This document shows positions 1-10,792 of a DNA stretch of 64,000 nt, piece by piece (the stretch's first letter is position 1; every line of letters begins with the position of its first letter). This stretch comes from Solanum dulcamara (Eukaryota > Streptophyta > Magnoliopsida > Solanales > Solanaceae). Below the pieces are notes generated by a model. It did not search any database. It was not told the origin of the DNA and was given only the letters and a program-made list of their open reading frames with translations. The position numbers and the translations under genes were made by a program. The stretch spans positions 30,251,246-30,315,245 of the forward strand of contig NC_077241.1 in the NCBI RefSeq assembly GCF_947179165.1. Direction: 5' to 3'.

Positions 1-1367
1 CAAGATCCAATGTTGGTTGAGTTAAAGAAGTCAGTTGATGAAAAGGTTATTGAGGCTCTCCCGGGGGGAGATGGTGTTCTACGTTACCAAGGTTAGTTGT
101 ATGTACCCAATGTTGATAGGTTGAGGAGTTGATATTGAATGAAGCCCATAGTTCCTAATATTTGATGCATCCAGGTTCTACCAAGATATATCGTGACTTG
201 AGAGAAGTGTATTGGTAGATTGGCATGAAGATGGACACAGCGGAGTTTGTAGCTAAGTGTCTGAATATAAACAATTTAAAGTTGAGCATTCGAGGTCAGA
301 AGGTCTAGAACAAGACATTGAAATTCCTACTTGGAAGTGGGAAAATATGAATATGGACATTGTAACGGGTTTGCCTCTTACTAAGAATAAACATGATTCC
401 ATTTGGGTTGTTGTAGATCGGATGACCAACTCAGCTCATTTTCTATCGGTTAAGATTTCCTATGGTGCCGAAGACTATGCTAAGTTGTATGTTCATGAAT
501 TGGTAAGACTTCACGGTGTGCCGTTTTCCATTATATTGGATCGAGGTACACAATTCACTTCACACTTTTAGAGGTTGTTTCAAAAGGGTCTCTGTACAAA
601 CATTAAGTTAAGAACCGCTTTCCATCCTTAAACCGATGGTCAAGCTAAAAGAATGATCCAAACTTTAGATGATATGTTAAGGGCGTGTGTTATTGATTTT
701 AAAGGAAGTTGGAATGAACATTTTCCATTAATTGAGTTTGCATATAATAATAGCTATCATTCTAGCATCCAAATAGTTCCTTTCAAAGCATTGTATGGGA
801 GGAGATGTAGATCCCTGGTGCGATGGTTTGAAGTAGGTGAGATGGCCTTGATTGTTTGAGATTTGGAGATATATGTTATGAAGAAGGTAAGACTCATAAG
901 GGAGAGGTGGAAGATGGCTCAAAGTCATCAAAAGTCCTAGATGATAGGATCTATTTGAAGGTTTCACCCATGAAGGGTGTAATGCATTTTGGTAAGAAAG
1001 GGAAATTGAGTCCTAGATATGTTGGACCTTATAAGATATTGAGATGTGCTGGCAAAGTGGCTTATGAGTTAGATTTTCCACTTGAACTAGACATGGTTCA
1101 CCCGATATTTCATGTGTCTAAGTTGCAGAAGTTTGTGGGTGATCCTAACTCCATTGTGCCATTAGAAGATTTAAGTGTTGAGGAAAATTTAACTTATAGA
1201 TAAGTTCTGGTGCAAATCTTAGACCGACAAGTTAAGAAGTTATGGAACAAAGAAGTTGTGTCCGTCAAAGTGTTATGTTGGAATCAACAAGTAGAAAGTC
1301 CTACATGCGAGGCGGAGGCGGATATGATGAGATGATACCCGTACTCTTTCCTTCTACTAAAGCCTAA
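1..1367 (+). pseudogene. Ty3/gypsy integrase plus chromodomain remnant (Elem1)
   Basis: This is the 3' end of a gypsy pol gene, entering the window inside the integrase. Bases 1-256 encode the zinc-binding N-terminal part, with the first in-frame stop after LRYQG. Bases 257-571 and 572-860 encode the catalytic core: the Asp of MNMD and the Asp of LDRG are visible. The catalytic Glu, expected in DGQAE, is replaced by Lys (reads DGQAKR near 640-655). Bases 856-1203 hold the integrase C-terminal part (KGVMHFGKKGKLSPRY and the HPIFHVSKL motif). A chromodomain-like tail ends at the TAA at 1365. Several stops and frame changes break the frame. Chromodomain gypsy elements of the Tekay/Del type have this order. 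It cannot encode active integrase. Confidence 0.9.
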
Positions 1368-1605
1368 AGTTGTAAGTTGTTCATATTTACAATAAATTCA
1401 ACTCTTACGTATTCAGTTCCTTCTATGTCATTCATATGCATGCATGTTCATGAAAAAGTTGATTTTTTAAGTCATGATTTTATGTTCAGTTGAAGTTTTC
1501 TTGTTCCATGCATTTTAAAATGCCATCATGTTCATGTTGGGTTGCTAGTCCTTTTTTCGTGTCCTTCCTATAATAAGTTAATCTCATCTGAGGATGAATA
1601 TTTCC
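1368..1605 (+). other. Elem1 untranslated stretch between pol stop and polypurine tract
   Basis: No coding signal is seen. The stretch lies between the end of the chromodomain and the polypurine tract, as in other Tekay-like elements, and is probably the 3' untranslated part of the element. It is AT-rich with scattered ATG-rich motifs. Confidence 0.6.
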
Positions 1606-1617
1606 AAGGGAGGAGAT
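1606..1617 (+). other. polypurine tract of Elem1
   Basis: AAGGGAGGAGAT directly precedes the LTR start and follows a GAGGATGAATATTTCC block, the diverged form of the GACGAATGTTCT block before the tracts of the other elements here. It would prime plus-strand DNA synthesis. Confidence 0.75.
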
Positions 1618-3815
1618 ATTATAAGACCCCAAAAGTCAAAAAGTTAGAACCAAGGAGAAAAGTCTCAAAATCATGAACTGACCCAAGTATGTGAGTCACT
1701 TTTATGGCTCGTAGAGCTCTCTATGGCTCGTAAAGTTGAGTCTTAGAGTGACCCCTCAAGAATAAATAGATGTTACCCTTATGAGAGGTTCTACACCTCA
1801 ACAATACGAGTCGTAGTCCTGTTGACGGGTCATAGAAACTCCTCGTCAACCACCTTGTTCAAAGTTTCCCCAAGGACAAGGTGATGAATTGACAGGATGG
1901 GTTGTAGAAGACATTCCTGGTCATAAGAACCACCCATGGCAAACATTAAAGACCTTAAAAATTGCAAGTTTTGGGACCTATATGACGAGCCTCAGGAATG
2001 ACTCATTTTCAAGTTGATGGGTCGTCAACTTTACCCATTCCCAAACTTTAGAGACTTAATTTTTAGACCTTTTCTCAGACTTTCATTTAGACGACTCATC
2101 ATCCCTTCGACGATCCATAAGAGTAGGTTCGTAGGTTCAAAAATCTGAAATTTAATGAGGGGTGATTGTGTCTTTTCCAAAGTTCAATTCAATGAACCTA
2201 GACACATTTATGGCCATGTTCAGTCTATAAATATTCAATTCTTTAAATTTCCCTCCTATTCAACCCATTCTCCCAAAATAATTTGACTAACACGAGAATA
2301 AAGTCTCTCAAGGTTGTAGATTTTTTCAAGGTTGTTCTTTAATTCATAGTAAATTCAAGCAAGGTATGTGGGGATTGGTTCATGGGCTCGTTTCAACCAT
2401 GAAGTCCCAAAGTTTCTCAAAGTTTTCATTCTATTTATGATTGATTATGAACCCTAGTTTTGATGATTTGCATTGGGATTCTTTAATTCCATTTTTAGAT
2501 GTTATCAATGATCCTTATATGCATGTTCTCATATGAATTTCATGATTCTAAGTTGAGTTGTAGATGCCCATGCATAAAGCTATTTTCAAGCTATGATTAT
2601 GAGTTAAAGATGAGTTTATGAGTTAATCATGAGTTCAATGATTTACAATAAAAGTTTTTAATGATTTAAAGTTGAGGTTATGATTTTGTGGTTGAAGTAT
2701 GATGATGATCAAAGTTAAGATCAAATATGTTATTATAGTGTGGTAAGTCCAATTCTCACACAAGTATATTTCAAGATGGTGATAAGGACAATTATCACCA
2801 AAGTTATGAATTCTTATGAATCACTAAGTTAAGATTAGCTGTTCCTATGGATTGATACGCAGTTACTATCTTTCCCTATTATGTTATGATCATGGTTTTA
2901 TGAGTTTTCGTTGGGATATTGACTAAGAACCTAGAGGGATTGTAGCTGGGTTCGGTCTGGTAACACAGTTAATTACCCAAGAAAATCCTAGTAGAAACCT
3001 AAAGTTCCAAATTGCATTTCCTGTATAGGTTTCCTTCATGGCCTAGCCAGTGGATCCACATATTGCACAGTTGAGTTGAGTACCATGACGGAATATACCC
3101 TGGCAAGGTAGCCTCTCCCTTATCGATGTCGGAATCATCGAATTCTATGTTATAGCTTGCATGGTCTTAAGATATCGGTTAAAGGTCTTATCCCACAAGA
3201 GTCGAAGTTAAGCTATGAGTTGTAAGATGAAGTTGTATGATATGCATTGACCATGAGTTTCACATGTTTAATATTCTTTTAAGCTCTATTTATGTTCATT
3301 ATGATTGGTCATGCATCTTATGACATGTTGATTACGTTCCTTTACTTGTTCCTGCATACTTTACATACTTACTACATTCAAACATATTAACGCATATTTT
3401 TTCCTATATTATCTCATAATGTATGGACGGACGACACTCACAACCATCCTATTTATGGCTAGAGGTGATTAGATAATAAGAGTTGGTGAGTCCTCATCTT
3501 ATCGAGGGCAATGAATTTATTTCTTGATTCTATCTCTTGACTTGCTCCTATTGTTCGTGTGAGCTAGGAGCTTGTCCTAAGACCCCATCAAAGACTAGAC
3601 TAGAAGGATGTTTAGATGACTTATGATGTAGTCCGGTTGGGACATCTATTGAGTTGATTTCCCTTACTCCCATACCCTTGTGATGATAACTTCCGCTTAT
3701 CTTTATCATGTTTTCTTTATCTTATGTATGCGATGTATGCTAAGATAACTTATGGTTAGGTTCCCTCACATCTCCATCACTGTGTCGCGGCTAGGCTCTA
3801 GTCCGGGTCGTGAAA
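1618..3815 (+). repeat. LTR of Elem1
   Basis: The LTR starts just after the polypurine tract (TATTATAAGACCCC, with the expected TG probably mutated) and ends GGTCGTGAAA just before a primer-binding site at 3820. A TATA box lies at 2226. The 3' part carries GGTGAGTCCTCATC, shared with the LTR tail at 24087-24358. Because a polypurine tract precedes it and a primer-binding site follows it, this single LTR joins two internal regions. That is the product expected from unequal recombination between LTRs of tandem copies. Confidence 0.82.
2226..2233 (+). promoter_or_regulatory. TATA box of Elem1 LTR
   Basis: TATAAATA about 600 bp into the LTR, in a position fitting the U3/R boundary. Predicted from motif and position only. 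Confidence 0.5.
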
Positions 3816-3819
3816 AACT

Positions 3820-3831
3820 TGGTATGAGAGC
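3820..3831 (+). other. primer-binding site after Elem1 LTR
   Basis: TGGTATGAGAGC, one mismatch from the TGGTATCAGAGC seen elsewhere in the window, complementary to the 3' end of initiator Met-tRNA. It lies 4 bp beyond the LTR end. Confidence 0.8.
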
Positions 3832-3960
3832 ACAAGGTTAAGTAGAGTCCTAGAAAGTCTAACATGCCGCATTAAGTTGAGTCTCATAAAAAAAGAAAAA
3901 GAGTCACGTCCTGATTCTTACACATACTCTTCAATATATAGTGTACAGAATTACAAATAT
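3832..3960 (+). other. short gypsy leader, truncated
   Basis: The first about 60 bp (AGTCCTAGAAAGTCTAAC then ATGCCGCATTAAG) match the leader after the primer-binding site at 24363. From about 3897 the sequence no longer resembles that leader. A purine-rich A/G run sits at 3889-3901, and I see nothing else in it. Confidence 0.6.
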
Positions 3961-3964
3961 CACC

Positions 3965-4207
3965 GGTTTCACTTAGAAGGATAGTCCTATCACTTACTAG
4001 GATGTCCTATTTACATTGGAAGGCAAAGAATATTTATTTCTAAGGGATGGTGGCTAAGGTGTTAGAAAAGACTAGAGGTTGGCAATTTAAAATTCTACAT
4101 TTTAGAGGAAGAGCTACACTTATGAAATTTGTTTTGCAATTCCTGTCGATTCACATACTCTATGCCGTATCACCTCCCAAACCTACTCTCAAAAAGATCA
4201 TATATTA
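3965..4207 (+). pseudogene. LINE (L1-type) reverse transcriptase remnant
   Basis: With frame changes the stretch reads MVAKVLEKTRGWQFK, then GRATLMKFVLQ, then the Pro-rich AVSPPKPTLKK. These are typical of the C-terminal half of plant L1-like LINE reverse transcriptases (the GWQ, GRATLIK and SPP blocks in that order). Nothing upstream completes the RT and no poly-A tail is seen. It abuts the gypsy leader on the left and a CACTA-type terminus on the right, so it is a short fragment. Recognition rests on motif order, so confidence is moderate. Confidence 0.65.
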
Positions 4208-4210
4208 ATA

Positions 4211-4480
4211 CACTACTAGAAATTAGGCCTACAACAATGGATATTGTTGCAAGCTTTAGAAACTGTTGCTATAGAGGGTCTATGATAATGGTTTGAACCA
4301 TTGCCAAAAGGATTGTGTGTTTTTGATACGGTTTTATAATAAATTCATTGCCATTGTGTGAAAGGGTTTAGTAATAAATTTATTGCCACTGTGTGAAAAC
4401 CATTGCAATAGACTTATCTATAGTGATGGTTATTGGAACCGTTGCCATAAAGTAAGCTATGGCAACGCTTAATGAAGAAT
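4211..4480 (+). mobile_element. CACTA (En/Spm-like) transposon end with subterminal repeats
   Basis: The segment starts CACTACTAGAAATT, the canonical terminus of plant CACTA DNA transposons. Over the next 250 bp come repeated direct and inverted copies of a CCATTGCCA / TGGCAACG type motif, as expected for transposase-binding subterminal repeats. The 3 bp before it (ATA) could be the target duplication. The matching CTAGTAGTG end was not found downstream, so the element is truncated or its inner limit is unknown. No transposase frame is visible. Confidence 0.7.
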
Positions 4481-5940
4481 ATTTTCTATTGGAAAGGTTA
4501 CTAAATTCCTCCACAATTTCTCTCTCTTATTTTTGCTAAAATCCACTAAAAACCTATTATTTTATTTTATTTTTAAATATAATTTATTTTTCTCTTTAGG
4601 ATATCGATACAAACAAGCAAATATTGCTAAATCTATTTCTCTCTCTCCAACAAGCAGAAGACTATCACTCTTTTTCTCCTCAATCTAAATAAGCAAACAT
4701 TGCATCGATTCAGGGAAACCTTGTGGTGAGCTTGTGGAGTTTTGTAGACATACCAATCTTATGGAAAGAAAAGTTAAACTTATTTTTGCTAAACTTTATC
4801 TCTACCATTTTAGGGAAAACTTAAACCCATATTTTTTTATCAAATATAAACCCATTCTCTCTTCAAATCTCTTGTTTAATTTGAGAAAATGGAGGTCTAG
4901 ATGTTTTCTCAGGAAATCTGAGAAATCTTTGAGGTTTTCTACATCAATTGCTTGAGATTTTCATTTTCAATCTTTGAGGATAAAGCTGAAGAAACTACAA
5001 GTTTGACCTTTTGAGTTTCTCTTCTTTTCTCTTTTGTCTCTGAGGTGTGATTAGTGTATTTGATATATTTCTTCAGACTGTGGATTTTTTCATTAATGTG
5101 TTCCTATTGTGGGTCTACAGTTTTGTTGGTAGTGATGGTGAAATTATTTACTCTAGATTATATTTCTTTTGACATTGATGTTGGGTTTCTTTTTTCATGA
5201 GTTATTCAATCGAGTCTAAACCAAAAAAATCCATATATATCTCTATCTCTGTCCCTTTCTATTGTGTGTATGTATGAAAAATTCTTAAGAAGGAAAAACA
5301 AAGACTTAGTTAGAAATAAAAAAAAGAGATAAGGTAAAAGAAGAAGAAGAAGAATGGGATTTTAATTTGGACCATTGATTTCCCTTCTTCTCTTTTCTTT
5401 GTTGCTCCTCCAACAACAACTTTAAGGTATTCTTCCAAAATCACTTTAGATTTGGTACTTTTCTTGGGTTTTGGATTCATACATTGGTAATATCCTATAC
5501 ATCTACTATATTTACACTTTTATTATTTAAAAAATAAACAAAAAGATTATCTTTTTATACCATATTAAAGCATAAAGATTCAATTTTATATTGTTTGTCT
5601 TGGAAAAGCCTATTCACTTTTACAGGGTTGATTTTCTTAGATTTTGGATTTTTTTATCTCTGTACAGATAGAGATTTTTTGTTCCTAAAATTTCATGGAC
5701 TTTTTTTATTTTCTAATAATTGATTTGTGACTATACCCTTGCATTGATGATATCTTCATGTTTTCACCTCTCGCCTGATTAAGATGTGAGAAATTGTGCT
5801 TTCACTATTTTTGAAACATTACATTAGAGCAACACAAATTAAGAGGGGAATTAGAATGAAAATAAAAATTAAAACTTGCTACTGGTTAGTATTGGAAACT
5901 TAAATAAATGTAGGCATGTTATCCATGATCCAAAAAAAAA
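4481..5940. other. AT-rich stretch without a recognisable gene
   Basis: No protein family is recognised. It contains pyrimidine runs with CTCTCTCTC (near 4640), an A/G-rich run with GAAGAAGAAGAAG (about 5340-5354) and long T-rich tracts. A 73-codon frame at 4734-4955 has low-complexity Phe/Leu/Lys composition and no family match I can see. It may be the inside of the CACTA element or unrelated spacer. Confidence 0.5.
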
Positions 5941-7190
5941 CTTTCAGGGACATCGTCAACTACATCGTAAGTGGAGTTTTTCCCTAGAAGAAACTTCCCA
6001 ACAAAAGAAGAGGTTGATGTACGAGGCAAAGTCCTACATATGGGATGAACCCTACATTTTCAAACAGGGTGATGACAGAATAATTAGAAGGTGTGTACCG
6101 AAATCTGAGGTGCACTAAGTGCTACATAGCTGTTATTCATCTACTTATGAAGGACATCATGGAGGGGAGCGCACCGCTCATAAGGTACTACATTCTGGTG
6201 TCCTTTGGCCCAGTTTAATTAAAAATGTTGTAGTTTTTGTCAAGAACTGTGACCAATGCCAAAGGATAGGCAAGATATCAAAAAGGCTTGAAGTGCTATT
6301 AAATAATATCTTTGAGGTAAAGATCTTTGATGTGTGGGGTATGGACTTCATGGGTCCCTTCCCATCTTTATATGAAAATCAATACATCCTGATGGCAGTA
6401 GACTATGTATCCAAATGGGTTGAAGCCATCATCTTGACAACCAATGATTCAAAAGTGGTAAGTCGCTTTCTCAAGAATCAAATCTACACAAGGTTAGGCA
6501 CTCCAAGAAGTATCATCAGCGATGGAGGTAAGCATTTAATTAATCAAACTATAAAGAACCTATTAGCTAAGTTTGGCCTCAAGCACAAGGTGGCGACAAC
6601 ATATCACCCCTAAACAAGTGGACATGTCAAAGTCTCTAATCAAGAAATCAAACAAATTCTTCAAAAGATTGTAAATACCACTAGGAAGGATTGGTCTATC
6701 AAGCTAGATGAATCTCTTTAGGCTAACCGGATTGCGCACAAGACACTCATTGGAACCTCATTGTACCATCAGGTGTTCAAAAAAGCATGTCACCTGTTGG
6801 TTGAGGTAGAGCATCAAGCTATTGGGCTATCAAAAGGCTGAATCTGGACCTGGAGCTAGCAGGAAGGAATCGTATGGATCAGCTACACGAGTTGGAAGAA
6901 TTTAGGCTCCACGCCTATGAGAACGCTAAACTCTATAAGGAGAAGATAAAGAGATGGCATGATAAGCACATTGTTTCTCATACATTCAATCCAAGACAAA
7001 AGGTACTTATCTTTAACTCCCATTTGCATCTCTTTCCAACCAAGTTCAGATCTAACTAGGCGGGCCCTTTGAGGTGGTTAGAAATATCATCACATGGAGC
7101 CGTGGAATTATGGGACATTACAAAAATGACCACATTTGTGTTGAATGGCTTAGTGAAGCACTATTTTGGGAAATATGTGGACCGTGAATA
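5941..7190 (+). pseudogene. Athila-like Ty3/gypsy integrase remnant
   Basis: The frame encodes a gypsy integrase different from the chromodomain elements around it. It shows the zinc-binding His/Cys module (HHGGERTAHK then CDQCQR), and the core with MDFMGPFPS, VDYVSKWVEA and the Asp of IISDGG. At the third catalytic position the expected SGQVE reads SGHVKV, so Glu has become Lys. The C-terminal part has [18 protein letters not shown] and the RQKVLIFNS block. The VDYVSKWVEA core and the RWHDKHI tail are typical of the Athila/Tat branch, which lacks a chromodomain. In-frame stops at about 6116 and 6611, one after DESL near 6718 and frame breaks after 6770 make it dead. Confidence 0.82.
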
Positions 7191-7589
7191 GGAAGAGATA
7201 GAGATAAAAAATGAGTAGAATAGGAGCTAAGTCATGCCGCCACAATAAATCAGGCACTACATCGGAGGGAACTCGTGAGGTGGTGTAAGATTGGGTCGTT
7301 GGATGTTCTAAGTTTTATGGTGAGGATTGTTTGAATTTTATTTTATTTTCTTGTAAAATTAGTCTAGGAGAATTAATACTTGAAAAAAAATAAAAGACGA
7401 AGGTCCAAATGCAAACCAGTTGCGGACCCAATCCCACAATGCACAAAAGTGCTAGGTATGTTTTCTTAAAACTTGAGTTGAAGTTGTGGCCTAAGTAAAG
7501 TGCATGACAGTTCTGCCACTCCGCGTCACAGACCTAGAATATTATAGGGTTATTTTCATTTTTCCATTTTAAGCTTGCTAAATAGAAGG
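7191..7589 (+). other. non-coding stretch inside Athila-like remnant
   Basis: No long frame is present. It follows the integrase and precedes another degraded coding block in the same orientation, so it is probably internal to the same element. A TTTTATTTTATTTTC run lies near 7335. Confidence 0.45.
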
Positions 7590-8290
7590 CGGTCCAACAA
7601 GATGGCAAGAATTGGTACAAAAGACATGTTGAGTCCAGATACTTTATAGATATGACTATTGATGATGAGAGCCTGGGAAAAGAATTCCCTCAGATCATAA
7701 GGAGACTGATGGAGCTCAACATGAGATTTATATTTGCAGACCCACAGCCATACAACCTGCACATAGTGAGGGGGTTCTACGTGAACTACCTACCAAAAGA
7801 CTAGGGTGTAGAGAGGTAGAAGATATGCATTTGAAGGTTTAATTACACTCTTGTGCCGACAATCTAGGGTACCTGAGAAGCCCTTTGAAGACATGGTCCT
7901 TCTCATTACTGAGCCTTATGATGTCACAAAGACTAAAGGGCCAGTCACTACTTATAGGCCCACCCTCACATCAAATGAGCGTGTGAAGTATAATGAGATG
8001 ATCATGGCTCGTACGTATGTCTTGGAGATGCTCCGCCACTAGACGGGCTACCGGCCATCCACCAAAGTTGAACTACGCGAGGTAGAAAATCAATACCCCC
8101 TCGACGACTAGATAAACCAGCATTTGGAATAGGGCCCAAATTCTTTGAGTTGACTTATGATGATGTCCCTACTGATGAGGAATAGAGGAGGACCGATTCT
8201 GATGTGTAATTGGATTTTAAGACAGACAAAGCTCCACCCTTGGCTCATGTGGATCTAGACAATGTTGAGGGGATGGATGAGTAAACAGGG
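7590..8290 (+). pseudogene. degraded ORF resembling the 'putative plant transposon protein' domain
   Basis: Reading 7590-7803 gives KNWYKRHVESRYFID, then EFPQIIRRLMELN and the ending IVRGFYVNYLPKD before a stop. The (V)REFYxNY block is a hallmark of a domain found in ORFs accompanying Athila-like elements in Solanaceae and other dicots. The frame resumes at 7851-8042 (VLLITEPYDVTK to MARTYVLEMLRH) and fades in an acidic tail near 8200-8280. Many stops break it. The function of this domain is not established. Family assignment is from memory of motifs. Confidence 0.5.
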
Positions 8291-8870
8291 AAGTCTCCCA
8301 GTTAACTCTTTATCTATGCTCTGAGTGAGTTGCACTGAGGGAAGTGCTTATGTTTCATTTGTGGGGTGAGGGATGCATGCTTACTTCTTTAAATACTTTA
8401 TCTTGTTTTGATTATTTGAGATGTTTTGTTTTGATTGTTTGTTTTGGGTTTCACGACATTTTTTTTTGGCTCTTTGGCCATGGAGAGTCCGTTTGAACCA
8501 TACCAAAAAATATTAGAGTGTCATGGAAGTAAGTAGAAGTCATAGTTGAGTGATGTTGACTGCTAATGGATGGATGGCGATCATCCTAAGGGTATTCGTT
8601 GTCATTTTGTAATATGTATGTAAGACATTTTTCTAAATTATATCATTGCATAAGTAGCAAATCATATGATTTAAAAGCATGAAAATAAAATGGATTGACT
8701 AAGTCGAGACACCTAAACCTCTTTTGTTAGACTTTGAGTATACAAGCTACATGATACTTTAGCCCGGATCCTAAGATTTATGGAGGGTATGTCCCGAGTA
8801 GGGATACTACATAGCACATCAATTAGACCCAGGTCCATGAAATTGATCATACTTCAGGGTAGGCAAAGAC
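8291..8870. other. no gene recognised
   Basis: The stretch is AT-rich with a T-run at 8460 and no coding block longer than a few tens of codons. It probably belongs to the decayed Athila-like element on the left or the gag-bearing element on the right. The boundary is not visible. Confidence 0.45.
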
Positions 8871-9525
8871 ACAGTATGATTTAGCCCTAGTTCTACAACC
8901 TACTACTATAGCACTCGATCTGGGATTCAACCTATTCCCACAGTTATTCAGCACATGGCAGCTAGGACAGTTATGAATGCAGAAGAGCAGAAGATGTTGG
9001 AGAGGTTTATCAAATTAGCCCCTCTCAGGTTCTCAAGTGTTGCGGGAGAGGATGCCCACGAGTTTCTAGTTAGTTACCAGGAGAGGTTTCATAACCTCCA
9101 ATTGGTAGAGCCCAATAAGGTTGATTACACTGCTTTCTAGCTAGAAGGACCAATAAAGCAATGATGGAGATCCTATCTTATCTGTAGAGCCGCTAGATCA
9201 CCATCGGTGACATGGACCTAGTTCTCCGAGGCTTTCTTAGAGAAGTATGTACCCACAATTTAAGAGAAAGGATAAGGGATGAGTTCATAGCGCTGTTATA
9301 GGGATTGATAACGGTCATTGAGTATGACTCTTGGTTCTATGAGCTCTCTATACACGCTACCATGATTATGCCGTTAGAGGAGGAGAGGGTACTTCAGTTT
9401 GTCAGAGGGTTAACTGTTCCTTTGATGTTGGCTATAGAGCAGATTGTTATGTTGGGCTATTCATTCTTACAGATAGTAGATTGTACGAGTACACCTAATA
9501 CCCTTAATAAAGTATCTTGAAGCAA
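8871..9525 (+). pseudogene. Ty3/gypsy gag remnant
   Basis: The frame 8955-9140 reads EEQKMLERFIKLAPLRF then EDAHEFLVSYQERF and LQLVEPNKVDYTAF. After frame breaks it continues at 9305-9490 with ITVIEYDSWFYELS, HATMIMPLEEER and VLQFVRGL. This is the retrotransposon gag capsid region, in family order. Stops after TAF and inside FSEAFLEKYVP show it is inactive. It ends abruptly against minus-strand material near 9525. Confidence 0.8.
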
Positions 9526-9875
9526 CGATGTAGCAGCGAACTCTAGAGGAACCAGGTCCCCTCTAGCATCAATCTTTGGCATGAGAAAGGCAGCTCTACC
9601 ACAACCTCTCACTGGTGCCACTCCACATGCATAGCCTCATTCCCTAGCTTGGGCTCTACTCTACCCCTAGATGGGGTCCTAGTGCCATATGTCAAAAATG
9701 ACACTCAATAATCAGTACTACAAAATTAACCACATATGATAAGAATTGAAAGAACAATTTTTTTTTTCCTAATAGTCTTCATAGCCTCTTGAAGATAAGA
9801 GGCAGACATCTCTACACCAATCCTCGAGACTCTATTAGACTTGGATTGTACATATGAAGGACCTATGAACCTGGG
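9526..9875 (-). pseudogene. start of a minus-strand gypsy gag with its leader
   Basis: Read on the minus strand, 9530-9700 encodes an Arg/Gly/Pro-rich stretch like the basic N terminus of Tekay-type gag, and 9700-9875 is its untranslated leader after the primer-binding site. No uninterrupted frame remains. It is joined tail to tail with the plus-strand gag at 8871-9525, so two different copies have been fused. Confidence 0.5.
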
Positions 9876-9887
9876 GCTCTGATACTA
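9876..9887 (-). other. primer-binding site, minus strand
   Basis: GCTCTGATACTA is the reverse complement of TAGTATCAGAGC, one mismatch from the initiator Met-tRNA site used by all gypsy elements here. It sits 3 bp from the LTR end. Confidence 0.8.
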
Positions 9888-9890
9888 TTT

Positions 9891-10792
9891 TGTCATGACC
9901 CAAAAATAGACGTCATGACACTTACCTTATCCCACTATGACAACTCAGCCTAAAATCCAACAATGAAAATGTGGAAGTACATATAGAGTAAAAGACTAGA
10001 TTTCATAAGCATTTCGGATAACATAACTTAACTAAAAGTCTCTCAATGACTGGTTGTCACATGTACAAGTCTCTAAGTATTAAAATAGATGGAGAGAAAT
10101 ATAATTCTTGGTGTCATTGTTTCTAAAATAGAACAAGAAAAGAGATAAAGAGTATGAGGTGTCCACCAAGGTGAGAAACAGTTACCTCACTCACTCCCCA
10201 ACTGGAGCCTCGGATGTAGCAAGGTAAGAAGAGTAATCATGAGGATCCGGGTTCAATACCTACACAAGTGTATAAATCAAGGATGAGTACCAACCAACCA
10301 TGGTACTTAACAATCAAACAAATAAATCTAAGTAAAGACATATCTAATAAGAATGCCCATCACACTCCATCAAAACTTTCTCAAACTACAACCTGTATAA
10401 AATTCAGTCCAACCTAACTGTTATCACTTTATATTGACAATATACGTACAAAATATCATAATTTTCACTTCAACACACACTTAATAGTATTTAAGCATAT
10501 TCACAGCTTTTTATTAGTCAACAGTCATAGTCTACATCATAAGTCACAATATCAAAACACAAGGGTAAGTGCAATTTGATGTAGTGCAATGTCAAATCGA
10601 GTGATGCATGCATATCGTAATGCTGCACACCTGTTGAATTATCAGCCCAGGACCCATGGGGGACTCTTTAGTCTATGCACCTTCCATGGCCATGTTATAT
10701 GATCCCTCTTTCCTCATAAATGAATCTGCTATGGACATGTGGCCCATTCCCTATTTCTTCTCGATATGAATCCTCTACTTACATATGGACTA
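9891..10792 (-). repeat. minus-strand gypsy LTR fragment
   Basis: It begins on the plus strand with TGTCATGACCCAAAAATAG, which is the end of an LTR read in reverse next to its primer-binding site. The far side is cut where the LTR of element A begins (about 10793), so only about 900 bp are seen. No coding frame is present. It is the 5' LTR of the fragment whose gag start lies at 9526-9875. Confidence 0.7.

Noticed and set aside
4734..4955. 73-codon frame as a small gene
   Set aside because: Low-complexity Phe/Leu/Lys composition, no recognisable domain or neighbouring gene structure, in AT-rich DNA where chance frames are common.
9891..10792. Complete LTR of a minus-strand element
   Set aside because: Only the end near the primer-binding site is certain. 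The other side merges with the LTR start of element A, so it is called a fragment.
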